Made by a program: the position numbers and the translations under genes. Below are positions 52,044 through 63,145 of a stretch of DNA of 64,000 nt, one piece after another. The number at the start of each line of letters is the position of its first letter. The first letter of the stretch is position 1. The DNA lies in contig NC_134662.1 of assembly GCF_030463565.1 (NCBI RefSeq), positions 5,309,001-5,373,000 on the forward strand, read 5' to 3'. The stretch is from Pelecanus crispus (taxonomy: Eukaryota > Chordata > Aves > Pelecaniformes > Pelecanidae). The notes below the pieces were generated by a model, which was given only the letters and a program-made list of their open reading frames with translations, had not been told where the DNA came from and made no database searches.

Positions 52044-52252
52044 GCGCATGCGCCGGGCGGGCCGGGCGGGGGGGCGGGGGGGGAGCCGCAGGGCGCCTGC
52101 GCGGCGGCGGCGCGGGGCGGGAGGGGGCGGTGAGGGGGCGGAGGGGCGCATGCGCGGGGCGGCCGGCGGCGCGCGCGGGGGGCGGGGGCGGGCGGCGCGC
52201 ATGCGCAGCAGAGGGGGCTTCCCCGGGTGGGGGGGCGGGGGCGCGCATGCGC
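52044..52252. promoter_or_regulatory. Four NRF1-type palindromic sites
   Basis: The exact palindrome GCGCATGCGC, the core of the NRF1 consensus, occurs at 52044-52053, 52146-52155, 52197-52206 and 52243-52252. All four are within 252 bp upstream of the CRTC1 ATG. NRF1 commonly acts at CpG-island promoters; binding here is inferred. Confidence 0.7.
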
Positions 52253-52266
52253 GGGGCCGGCCCAGA

Positions 52267-52287
52267 GGCGGCGGCGGCGGCGGCGGG
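52267..52287. repeat. GGC/GCC triplet tract in the CRTC1 5' region
   Basis: Six uninterrupted GGC triplets then GGG on the plus strand, so GCC repeats in the CRTC1 transcript sense, about 270 bp upstream of the ATG. It may fall in the 5' UTR or core promoter. Confidence 0.75.
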
Positions 52288-52305
52288 GCCGGCCCGGCCC
52301 AGCCT

Positions 52306-52324
52306 CCCCCCCCCCCCCCCCCCC
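52306..52324. repeat. 19-base C homopolymer
   Basis: Uninterrupted run of 19 C on the plus strand next to the GGC tract; poly-G in the CRTC1 sense. The length should be treated as uncertain because such runs are error-prone in sequencing. Confidence 0.8.
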
Positions 52325-52624
52325 GCCGCCCGCTGCCTTCGCCGTCCTCTCCCGGGGCGGGGCGGCTCGGTCGGGACCGCAGCGGCCTCATCCGGAGCCT
52401 GCGGGCATCCCCGCCTCCCTGCTGCCCCGGCCCGCGCCAGGCGGCTCCGGGCAGGCCCCGCGCCTCGCGGCTGAGGGCGCTTCCCGCCCAAACTCGGCGC
52501 GGTCCTTCGGGGCGGTCGCCGGTGTCCGCCGCGGCGCAGCGAGCGGGCCCGGCCCGGAGCCACGCGGGAATGGGGCGATGCCAGGCGGGAAGAAGGACTT
52601 GAGGGGTGCTCGTGTGTCCCCACT

Positions 52625-55600
52625 GGGCACTCAGACGGCTAAGACCTTACCCTGAAAGGGGAGGTAAATCCCAAATCTCTATAAAAACCCAGGTATTTTC
52701 TGACCAGTGCATTTAAAATCTCAATTTCACTTTTTTTTCTTTAAAGTTACTGAGAGGTTAGTTGGCTTGTTTCAGAGGGTGTTTTTCCCCCCATCCCCTT
52801 CAGAAAATGGAGTCGGGAGAATTTCCCAAACAAACCAGTTGTCCCCGCACCGCACACAGATCAGGCTGGGCCCCGCTGAGGCATGAGATGTAAAAGATAC
52901 CCAGCTCCCCTCAGCCACCTGCCAGGGCTCGGATGGAGCAGCGTGTGCAGCAGGGAGAGGGACACAAGCTAGGAAATCATTAGCAAGTCCTTTAAGATAA
53001 GCAACAGTTGCTACTCTGCGATGGCTGGCTCTTCCTGCAAGATGAGATACACGAAGCTACAAGACAGGCGGTACCTGAACAGCGGAAATCTAGTACCGAG
53101 ATACCAAATAAAGGCATTTCTGGCAAAGGGTTAGGAACTGGGAAAGTCTCCCGTTTCCCTGCTCCACTTAGGTGCATTGTACAGCGAAGCAGAAGATGCT
53201 ACCGCAGCTCTGTTCTGAACTACACAGAACAAAACGGCGCGGTCTTCCCACGCAAGCGCGTCTGCGCTGCCAAACTCCTGCGAGCGCATCCAGCTCCACC
53301 CTTCTCCCTCTCCTGCGGTGTTCTGCATATGCAGATTTCTTCCTGGTGAACCCCAACGCTACGTCAACACCGCCAGAGACTTGTTCCCCCTTCCCGAGGA
53401 GTCGGGACCTTGGCCGACGCAGCCGGCGATGCGCGTGGGACGCGGTGTATCTGTCACGGGGACGGGGTGACGGGCAGGGATGACCCCGCTGGGCTGTGAG
53501 CGCGCAGTTCCAGGGAGTACAGCCGTTTCGAAACACAAGCTTAGGCTGCTAAGCCATTGATTCCAGCTGTGTTAACATCAGATGGGTCCAAAGCACTGTG
53601 ATATGCAGGACACACGCATCAGGCAGTAATAAATCCCGACAGTACTGTTTCCCAACACCCACGCGCTGCCCTTTACACTTTCCTTTTTACAAAGCGACAG
53701 AGATAAAGTGGACACTCTCCTTTTTTGGTGCGTCGCTCTGCCCCTGAGCAGTGCTTACTCCAGTAACCGAGTCCTGCCACGGTTGAACTATCGGATCAAA
53801 GAAATTAGACTCCGCTCTCACTTCCACTACTGACCACCTTTGTGGCCTTGGTTCAGTCAGTTTACCACTCATTTATAAGCATTTCCTGCCCACGTAAAAA
53901 TAAGAGATTACAATTATCCACCGCTGCAAGGCTGTTAGAGATGGATGGATGAAACTCAGCTCAGCAACTGTCAGGCTTAGTGTTAGCCACAAAGTCACGT
54001 CCTACCCTAAATTCTAGTTGCCGACTTGCACTTAAAGTTTATAACATGGTATGAGATACCATCGCAGAAAACAGAGCTGGGACTTAAAAGATCATCCAGG
54101 CCCTGGCAGGATCAGCCATTCCTCTGTCATTCCTGACAGATGTTAGTCTAACCACTTCCTGCATTTTTCACCAGGAATAAACAACCGGCACGCATGTTCA
54201 GTTAAATACCCTCTAGCTGCGTACATGAACAGTGTATGACCTGCAAAATTGGCCTGTCATGCTAAAAGCACATAAATCATAAAGATTTAGCACTAGGATG
54301 CCTATTAGCCACATTGTTTTTGCTCAAGAAGCGAGACGATGATAAATAATTTGTTAAGTTGTCCTGGATTGAATACCGTACGTGGTAATATCAAACATCT
54401 AGAGACTCGGCTGCCACTCTGCCTCTTCTATAGCACCAAAAGATTAAGTGGCTAAGATGAAACTTGATAAATTTTCCCTTCTTGGATCTCCCGAGATTGA
54501 AGAGAGTGAAATCTCCCCTCCGACGGCTGCTCCTGCTCGCGGTTCCGCAGGGAAGGAATGCAGATGGCCAGGGAGGTGGGGGGGTTACAACTTCCTCCCT
54601 TAAGACAAGTCCCTTTTCTTATTGTTTCGCCTGTGCAGCTTTATCAGATCGAATTCCAGCGTACACCCTGGACCCTGCTTCTGTTCTTCAATTCTCGGCT
54701 TTTAAAACAGTTTGCGTAACAAACTTCTCTTCAATACAACATTTGTGTTTGCCCGGTTGCTTCTGGAATTTCTCACCCACTCACAGCTCCACGTTTTGGG
54801 ATGTGGGTGGATCTGAATGGCTGCTAAGTGCATGACCTAGCAGACAATGTAAATCTTGACTGCATTAAGGCATTGGCAAGGAGACATTTTAGATGGGTGC
54901 CAGGTTTCCTTCTTCCTCCACCGAAGGAGATATGCCATGCATTTGACAAAATGATGAGCTCATACCGTAAGCATTATTTATGTCTCCTGCCATCTTCACC
55001 TTGAGCACATATGGGGCCATGTGAGAACAACTTGATCTCACTAAAAGCTGCGATGGGATCCCCCGAGACAGCAGCTCTATCTCCCCCAGCCTTCCAGACG
55101 TGTTATGAAAAAGTTTCTTGTAACAGAGCTTTGCTCTGAAGCGAACAAAGAGTCATTGGAGGACCGGGCTGTTGCGTTCACATCTGCTTTTGCTGCAAAC
55201 AACTCCTCACTGAGCAACCTGCAGCTTCTTAGCGCAGATGCAGCTGAGAGCAAGCGGGTTGCAGGGAGGAGGTTGTGTTTACTTATCGCTTGTTTGTTAT
55301 CCTCCAGGTCCTTTGGAATTGCTCTGGCAGACGAGATCCAGCTACTTCCGTATTCTCCCTTAGAGGCTTCGGAGGAAGGTGTGAGGTTGAACAACTTACA
55401 CAACAGCAGACAGCAGGAGATTGTGCCTTGATCGACAAATAAGCTGACATTTTTTTGCCTACAGACACAAAGATTTTGATCTCTCACACTTCCTACTTAA
55501 TGTTCCTGTTGACGTTCCCATTATCCTCAGACAAGAATATCCTGTGAAGTCCACAGAGTCCCTAGTTCCAATGCTGTTTTGAACCGAGCTCCAAACTGTG

Positions 55601-58600
55601 CTTTCAGTAGGAAACCATTCTCTTGTTTCACTTGGAATTTGTGACCCGTTCTTTAGTTTCAGATAGCCTTGTTTCCAGAGGGCAGATAAAAGCACGTGAA
55701 TCTACACTGCTCATCAAATCTGAGGAGCAGTCCAAGCACACCAGCTCGCAGTGACACAGAACGCTCGGTTCTGCTCTCTATACCGATACTCCCTTGTCAT
55801 CCTCCCAGTTTAGTTTCTTTACCACTCCCTGTAAACTGTAAAATTACAGAAAGCAAGCAAACGCTGACCGCTGAAAGATATTATTCTCATTTCTACAAGT
55901 CATATCTTCTGGTGCTCTGAAATACTTTGGCAACCACACAGAGGATTCTGTTACGGTTATTTTTCCCAGAATCAAGGCTTGGCTTCATGCCACGCTGAAG
56001 CAAGAAGTATTCCCATGATGCGAAGGTGATGTGGTGAGCCGGTAAAGCGGCAGCCACTTTATGTCTTTCCAAAGATAACGCCTGGATGGTAGGCAAAGTA
56101 ATTCTATGCGGGTATATTCACAGTCAGCACTAAAAAGTGAGGCACCAGTAAGAATCGTGCACTTTATTGAAACAAACAGGAAACCGGGAAATACTTTTTC
56201 ACCACTAAGAGATTACACCATTGCAAATCAAATTGTAGATCAGACAGAGAACCATGTCAGAGAGCAAGATGCTTCCTTCCATAGCCTTCTGTCAAATCGA
56301 AGTTCAGAGAATTTGGTGATATGCTATATACAAAGTAGCAGAAAATATTTTCTTTTTAAATTTCATGGTTCGGTTTCAGAGACGTGTGCTAAAAGGGTCA
56401 CAAGTAACAGACTTAAAATCCAAAGTTTTTTTGCAGACGTTTCCTGAGTGTATAATAAAACAGCTACAGGGTAGGCAACAATCCCTGGTGTGAAACCGCA
56501 CAAGGATCAGGCCTCGTCCTGCTCTCTCCTGCTACGCGCGAGCAGAAATACAAAGCAACAGAAATATAATACTGCGAACGATTAGCTTCAACTGTGGCTA
56601 GCAGGCTCCACAGAGTCAACGACCTGCCTACTCCTCTGGTTCACGTCCCAGTGCAAAACCAACCTCTGCTATTTCCGTGCCTTGGGACAGATGTTTTCCT
56701 ACAAGTTAAAGGCTCGATTTTCGTGCTGAAGGTATTAAAAAAAAAAAAAATCTAAGCGTGAAGGAGAATTCAGTGTGGTTTTTTGCAGGTACAGGTAATT
56801 TTTGCATGAAAACCTGATGAACACTTAGACAAACGTGCCAGCCAAATTTGGACACCTCCTGAGTTTCAATCATTTCACTCTCAGTAAAGTAGGAGCATTA
56901 CAGAAAGTCGATTTCTCAGCAGGAGACTAAGCAACCACCATAGCAGTCCGGCTTTTGTGGCTTTGGGGACCGAGCTGTTCTCGTTGCCCTACACACACCA
57001 ATTTCATTTGCACACCAAATGAACAAGGTGTGCAAATGCAGCACAGGTTACGTCTCTAAGAGGACTGCTTTACCGGGACAGGAACAGCGGCGTGCCCTAA
57101 CAGAAAAGCATTTCTTCTACGATGCAGCCGTGCTTGCAAACTGTTTTTTAGCTGCAAAGTAAAAGTGCCTCCTTTCTCCCTCCCTCTTCCTGCTACCGAA
57201 GCAAAACAAACTGCATTGATAAACCTGCCAAATGGAACAATTCAATGGGGGAGAAATTAATTTTCTTTTTCAGGGACACTGGCAGATTTCTTTTGCAAAG
57301 CCTGTAGTGCAGATCTGGTCGCTGGCTGTAGCCATTTTAAGGCTGCAATTCAGCAGAGCACATCAGTACACGGCAACTTGAAACACGTGGTTATACCCTA
57401 TTTCAACAAAATACCTACTCGTACTCGTACACTTAACAGCAAACTCTACACTGGACTGAAATACCATCTTACGTGCCTCACAGAACGGGGTGCCTTGCAC
57501 TACTTGCAAGCCTCTGGGCTTTGCAGATGAAGGATCCGCGTCTCCAGAAAAGTGCACTTCTAAGAAGTTCCTTTCGGGTCTCTTGGATAGCAGCAGCGAA
57601 TCATTCACTCGAACTCTAATTGCTGTCCTGAAAAAGCCTCAGAAGGAATGTAACAACTTGTTTTTCACTGTGAAAATGGGAGGTTCTCCACTGCAAGCTA
57701 TAAGCCTTCGGCTGAAAACCTGCTGAACATCTGGCCTGGGATCAAGGTTTGCTTTGATGGTTGTTCACGGTACAATGGGTGGACACATTTCTAGGTTAAC
57801 ACTACCAAGAAAATCGGGAAGGCTCGAGTCCCTCTTCCTTCCTCCTCTTACCCCCAGCGTAACTGCAACAGCTGCGGTCCAACAGAACACACCAGGCTCT
57901 CAGAAAGACTCAGACACCGCGAGGAAAAGCCTCAAGCACGGTGCAGCCCCGCAGAAAGCGGAGGAAGGCTGTTGCAAGTCGCATGGGACAGCTGCCCTAG
58001 CCTGCACGACTCGTGAGCGAACGCACATGGCTTGCGCCTCTACTCATCCAAGGACTCAACCTGACCCCCCTTCCGTGGTATACACTCTGATTTTCTTCCT
58101 AAGAAAGAGCAAGTACACGCTTTTGGCTTAAGGAAGCTTTCATCACATGAGAACCTCGAAGCACGCAAAATTAAGGTCCAGACACGCTAACTGCACCGCA
58201 AGGCAAATTTCTCCCTTCCAAACTTCAGTGAAATTCATACATTCCTTCTAAATCCAGTTGTAAACCAGTATCCTTAAGGCACTAATACTGAACGCAAGTA
58301 TTGATAGTGCCAAAGAGTAAATCTGCATCTGTTAGGAGGATCACATGTTTAAACAAGACCCCAGGCCACGGTGAGGAAAAAAAAAGGGACGCACTTAAAG
58401 CAAATAATTGCAAACTTTGTAGGGAGACACAGATTAGCAGCCTAATTACAAACATCAGATAACCATATGTAGAATACTTTTTAGTACATTTTCAAACATT
58501 GTGACCAGAAGATACACATCAAAAACACTAAACTCAGCTAAAAGGATAAATTCTGCTCTAGGTCCTCCAGTGTTAATGTAGTGCAACTCCAGTGACTTCA

Positions 58601-61600
58601 AAGGAATTGCTCCAGATATAAAGCAGTGTAGCCAGAAGCAGACTGGCTGGTAGCCTGCATAAACAGGCAAGAAAGATTTTCATTTTTTAAGAAGCCATAT
58701 AAACTAGTTCTAGCTAATTACGTGACAGGGGCCTGGGTGTGAAATAGCAACTGCAAAGCCTCGGGGACCGAGCCAAGAACCTTTGATTTGCTCTCCACAG
58801 CTTATAAAACCTCCTGAAATCTTTTGCTCTAACAGCTTTTCTACTTGCCATTGCAAACGGCACGCACTGCTCCAGTGCTGCCCTCCTGCAGGCCCCCACC
58901 ATCGCTCTCTACTAAGCCTTTACCCTTTGTCTTACGATCTGAGGCTAATTTCAGGTTGTGCAGCTAAACCAGCAGCTGTTTCCAAGCAAAAAGCACATTT
59001 CGCGTTCATTTTATGGAACGTTCAATGTTGGAGCAGTTGAAATCGTACCCGCCCCACAAATAAATTTTAAAACTTCTCTGTGAAACTCCCTGAAGTTGAA
59101 ATATTAAACTGAAAAGTGCCAAACTTGTGTCACTGAAACTCAGTTATTAGTTTGGAATGAGAAACAAAAGTTCTGGAGTCTGTGGGATGATACTGTGCCT
59201 ACTCACCATTAAAATGCAGAGTAGAATCTAAGCTGTCTCTGTAAAAAATAACTTGAAGGGAGAGATGTCTATATGATATATATACACTCCCAGGTGAAAT
59301 TCAGGATAGCTGAGCCCTCCTAGGAAGGCAACGCTAGCCAGCTCTGCTCCCTCACTCGCCTGACATGCCAATGCACCCAGGCTAGACTGTAAATTTATTC
59401 AGCCACATTAACTTTTCCTGGTCCTTAAGTCACAAGTGATGAAACCTCATTCATTTATGCAAGCAACTGGAAGATTTATTGTAAATAAAGTTCTGCACAT
59501 TACACAACTGGCTAAAAATCATAATTAGAGTTGCACTGGGAAACATGTTTTATTTATTCTGACAGTAGTCTGGCTTCAATAATCCTAGCATGATAAATGT
59601 CCCTAAAGTTTGCAGAGTTTCAGCAACTAAAGACCTTATCACAGACATGGAAGTGGAAACGTCTGACTAGGTTTGATGTGGCTTACAAGAGGTCCCGAGC
59701 AGTTCTGTTGCACAGCATCGTTTTAAATCAGCACCAGGGTACTAAGAGCTAGTGGGAGTGCCTTCATTCACTGTAAATCAAAGAAATGAAATTTTCCGCT
59801 CCTATTACACTTCCAAGACCTCGGCAGGAAAGCTCGGACGCGTCCGCGCGAATTAGCAAGGTTCTAGGATAGGGAGAAATGACAGTCGGATTGCCGAGCC
59901 GACAGACCCTCTGGAAAAGGGTCAGTGACACCATTAATAGGATGCAGACATTCCCAATCTCGAGCTATTCTGCACCCTGCCAAGAGTTCTAGTGCTTTCT
60001 TTCTTTATAGTTTTAAGTACAATTTCAGGCCCATAAAACATCAGAGAAGACAGAAGCTATTATCCTGGCCATGACAGGAGTCCCTAATGGGACATGCATA
60101 CTCTGCAAATACCTAGAACTAATGATGCTGCGCTTTTACTGTTCCCCATCTGTTCAAGGGTATTTTAAAATGTACCAAATCAGGTTTACCCCTATAATGT
60201 TTATTGCTGCTCTGAGACTAATAAATGACTCCGAGTGCAATCAAACATTTATCTGGCTTTGCTCATTCTTGAAGAGGAGAGGAGCCCAGTCCACTTGCTT
60301 TTCATGCGGGGCATCCTGTAAAGCGTTTTCTCCGACCCAGCCAGGGAGCACGATCACTTAGATATTTATGTGAAGACCCTCATCCAGCTGTCAAGTTGTT
60401 GCGATACAGCAAAAGAATCAAACCCGTTTATTGTCAGAATAACAGACAGGTTATGCACAGAACAGCCCAGAGCCACAACTACATACTTCACAGGGGTAAA
60501 ACAAACTTTATTATCAATATGGATGATACGCACTTCCACAAGTATTTTAGCCAGTCTCTGCTCAATTTAGAACAGCTAGAATATTTCTAGCTAACATTAT
60601 GAAAAATAGTTATTTATATTGCTATAAAAAGAACATTCCAGTAACAAAGAGAGGTGGTGCACAGCAGCGCTCTATCGCAAGTCTCGGTGAAAGAATCTGG
60701 AAACCTTTCCCAGCACCCGCTCCGCAGTGCCAGGGAATGGGAACGCGGGTAGCAGGCCAGTTTGCTGCGTGGCAGGCCACAGTTGGTCTGTTTATTAAAC
60801 ACAGTTACAGAATGGCTTTGTGTATCCTCCTATCTGCAAAGCCACCGTTCCAATATGCATGAATACAGAGGTTAAGTTTATTTTTGCAAGGCTGACCTTA
60901 AAAGCGAGACCAAACACGCTGTACCCCCCGCCACACGCACGTACCTTAGAAGCTTGAAGTGAAAAATAAAGCATGGTTTCCTTGGGAAGAGATGCCAACT
61001 ACGGTCATCGCGTGGCTTCTCCAGTCATCTGATGGTGCGGCTTATGAGCACTAAGGCTGCACGTTCAGAAAAACTCTGTTATTAGAGAACACCCAGACCA
61101 TCAATTGCTGCTGTAGAAATGCTTTTGGTAGGAAAATTTAAATAAAACAGGGAAGAATACTTAAGTATTTTAGGAAGGCAATGATGAAGGAATGACACAC
61201 TCGTAAGAGGATTAATCGTATTCTGCAAATAGGAAGGCAAGTAACCTTCCATTTGTTACTAACCTACGAAAGTACCCTTTTCATAAACATATGGAAGCGT
61301 TAAAAAAAGAAAATCCATTATTTTGTAACTTTGAAGCTTGTATCGAGTTACATTTCATCCTTTCAAAATTTGCTCGTTATCTGCCAAGACTGTTCTGCAG
61401 TGTTTCTAGCTTCCATGCCAGACCAAATGAACAGAGAATGGAGTAAATTAACTGCCTAAGAGCTAGAAAGCAGAGCTTGCCCACTGACTTTAGCATACTA
61501 TACAACAAGAAGTACTTTTCATTAATTTATTATTGGCAAACCAGCAAATAGATAGGAACAGATGAAACTATGCGTCATTTTATCTAAAATTTAGAATGCA

Positions 61601-62640
61601 GAGCTTAACTGAGGAGCATGTTCCTCACCGTATCATATCCAAAGGTGCTTTGATTTCATTATTAGAGAAAAATATCTTTAAGTGAATCTGAGGTATGGAG
61701 TTCATGCTTTACACAGACCTGATCAATGATTCATTAGCAAAACAGACATTATATATTGTCTCTAAAGGTTACAGCACGGTATTTATTTAACAGCAGAATG
61801 CAACGGTTTCTCTAAAAAGAGGGCTGCATACATCAAAATCAAACTTACACAGATACAAAACAAAGCCCTTGAAACAGAATACCTGATAAAAGGAGAAACT
61901 TTCGATTCATTAATCAGTCAAACTAATTAGAAAAAATGGCTTGGAGGAAAGGAAAGTTCAGGAAGTAACAGTATTCTGTGCAGTAAATGCAGATTTTACA
62001 AAAATGACAGAGTCATCTTAAAATTAATCTCTTGATTTAAAATACCCACTGGCAACAACAACAACAACAACAAAAAAAAAACATTCCACTTAGACTTCCA
62101 TCATACTACGATGCCAAGTATCTTATTTACAAGTCAAGGGAGAAAACCTTCAAGCTTATGAACAAGTAGCACCCACCTCCTTTACTGCACGGAAAGAGTC
62201 TGGATGAACGTGTCTTGGTGGAGCGATCGGAACGGCAAAGGCAGCGGGGTCCTAAACCAGAAACTCCGGGTGCTCTCTGCTCTAGTGGGTCAGCCCAGAC
62301 GAACAGCTGCAGAGCTCTTATTGCCAGTAAAGCCAAACAAATTTTTGGCAGTTATAAAAAAAATCGTGCCCGTTTATATGTCATCAAGCTATCAACATGG
62401 CTTTAGTGTTGCAAACTCTGGGTGCCCCACTTAAGGGAGAATTTCTGGACTAGAGTATCATGCTGCTATCTGGAGGGGTGAGGGAGGGATCTGGAATTGC
62501 AGTGTAACCCAAGCAATGAAGAACCAACGGAGACCAGAGGTGTGCAGGGCCAAGTATCCCCCTCTTAGGAGGGGAAAAAAAAAAAAACCAGTCACCTTTG
62601 AAAAGCAAGAATATGCTTTCATAATCCAAGCACCTGAGCT
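52625..62640. other. Intergenic region between KLHL26 and CRTC1
   Basis: About 10 kb of ordinary AT-rich DNA with short poly-A tracts, one CR1 relic at about 54.1 kb and a modest CpG-rich patch around 53.2-53.5 kb. No open frame has recognisable domains, and I find no paired splice sites with conserved coding. KLHL26 3' UTR could extend into the right part. Confidence 0.6.
54070..54155 (-). mobile_element. Degenerate ancient CR1/L3-like relic
   Basis: Plus-strand phrases GAGCTGGGACTTAAAAGATC, ATCCAGGCCCTGGCAGGATC and CTGACAGATGTTAGTCTAACC resemble the 3' region of old amniote CR1-type LINEs (typically ATCTAGTCC...CAGGATCA...GACAGATGTTTGTCTAACC). The terminal octamer repeat is not evident. 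Identification is from memory of the consensus. Confidence 0.55.
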
Positions 62641-62660
62641 CTTCTAGCTCCCACTGTCCC

Positions 62661-62666
62661 TTTATT
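62661..62666 (-). terminator. Candidate poly(A) signal of KLHL26 (AATAAA)
   Basis: Minus-strand GAAGCAATAAAGGGAC lies about 480 bases past the KLHL26 stop codon, with no earlier AATAAA that I find. The downstream GU-rich element is weak, so a longer UTR is possible. Confidence 0.4.
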
Positions 62667-63145
62667 GCTTCTGGAGGTCAGTATGTTATACAGGTTTTGG
62701 TTTTTTTTGTTTGCTAAAAAACAACAAAGCGACATACAATGGTTTTCGGAGCTATTCATAAAAATGGCACCTGAACTCTTTTAAACATACCACAGTACTT
62801 AGTTACTCCTGAGCTGTCAATGTTTGCAATGTGTAACATTGTTAAAAATATGAAAAGTTGGCAAAATGCACCCCCCCATCAAAAAAAAGAAAAAAAGAGA
62901 AAAGCTTTTTCCAGCTGTAACATCTGTTAAGTCTAACTAGCTGACAAGTGCTTCTGCTGAAACATGCTTGCCAGAACACTACATAAGAGGAGGAGGGACT
63001 TTATGGAGGAGGGAACGCAAGCTATTTTTCTCCTTCCCTCACCCACAAAATGCACAATACCGTTTGCAAACAACAAAGGAACAACACAGCATCCCGATAA
63101 CATGCAACACGAGGCGATCCCACAGGCCGACGCAGTCGCACGCAG

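Larger units (their letters stand above)
50820..52620. promoter_or_regulatory. CRTC1: CRTC1 CpG-island promoter
   Basis: About 1.8 kb is extremely rich in G, C and CpG and covers the 3' side of exon 1, the ATG and roughly 600 bp upstream. It has no TATA box that I can see, and contains GC-box-like GGGGCGGGG strings, four NRF1-type palindromes, a GCC/GGC triplet tract and long C runs. This is the architecture of a dispersed, TATA-less vertebrate promoter. The transcription start cannot be fixed but should lie between 52001 and about 52330. The long open frames here on both strands reflect lack of stop codons. Confidence 0.8.

Noticed and set aside
51330-52391. A 353-codon open frame and several other long frames on both strands around CRTC1 exon 1
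   Set aside because: The sequence is so GC-rich that stop codons are scarce. The translations are Pro/Arg/Gly/Ala low complexity with no domain, and only the exon 1 portion matches a known protein.
51900-52620. CREB-binding sites (TGACGTCA) at the CRTC1 promoter, which would suggest autoregulation
   Set aside because: I found no full palindrome or clear TGACG half-site in this interval. Half-site-like matches elsewhere in the window are no more than expected by chance.
55077-55487. A 136-codon minus-strand frame and an overlapping 108-codon plus-strand frame in the intergenic region
   Set aside because: Frames open in both directions over the same bases without recognisable motifs are typical chance open frames.
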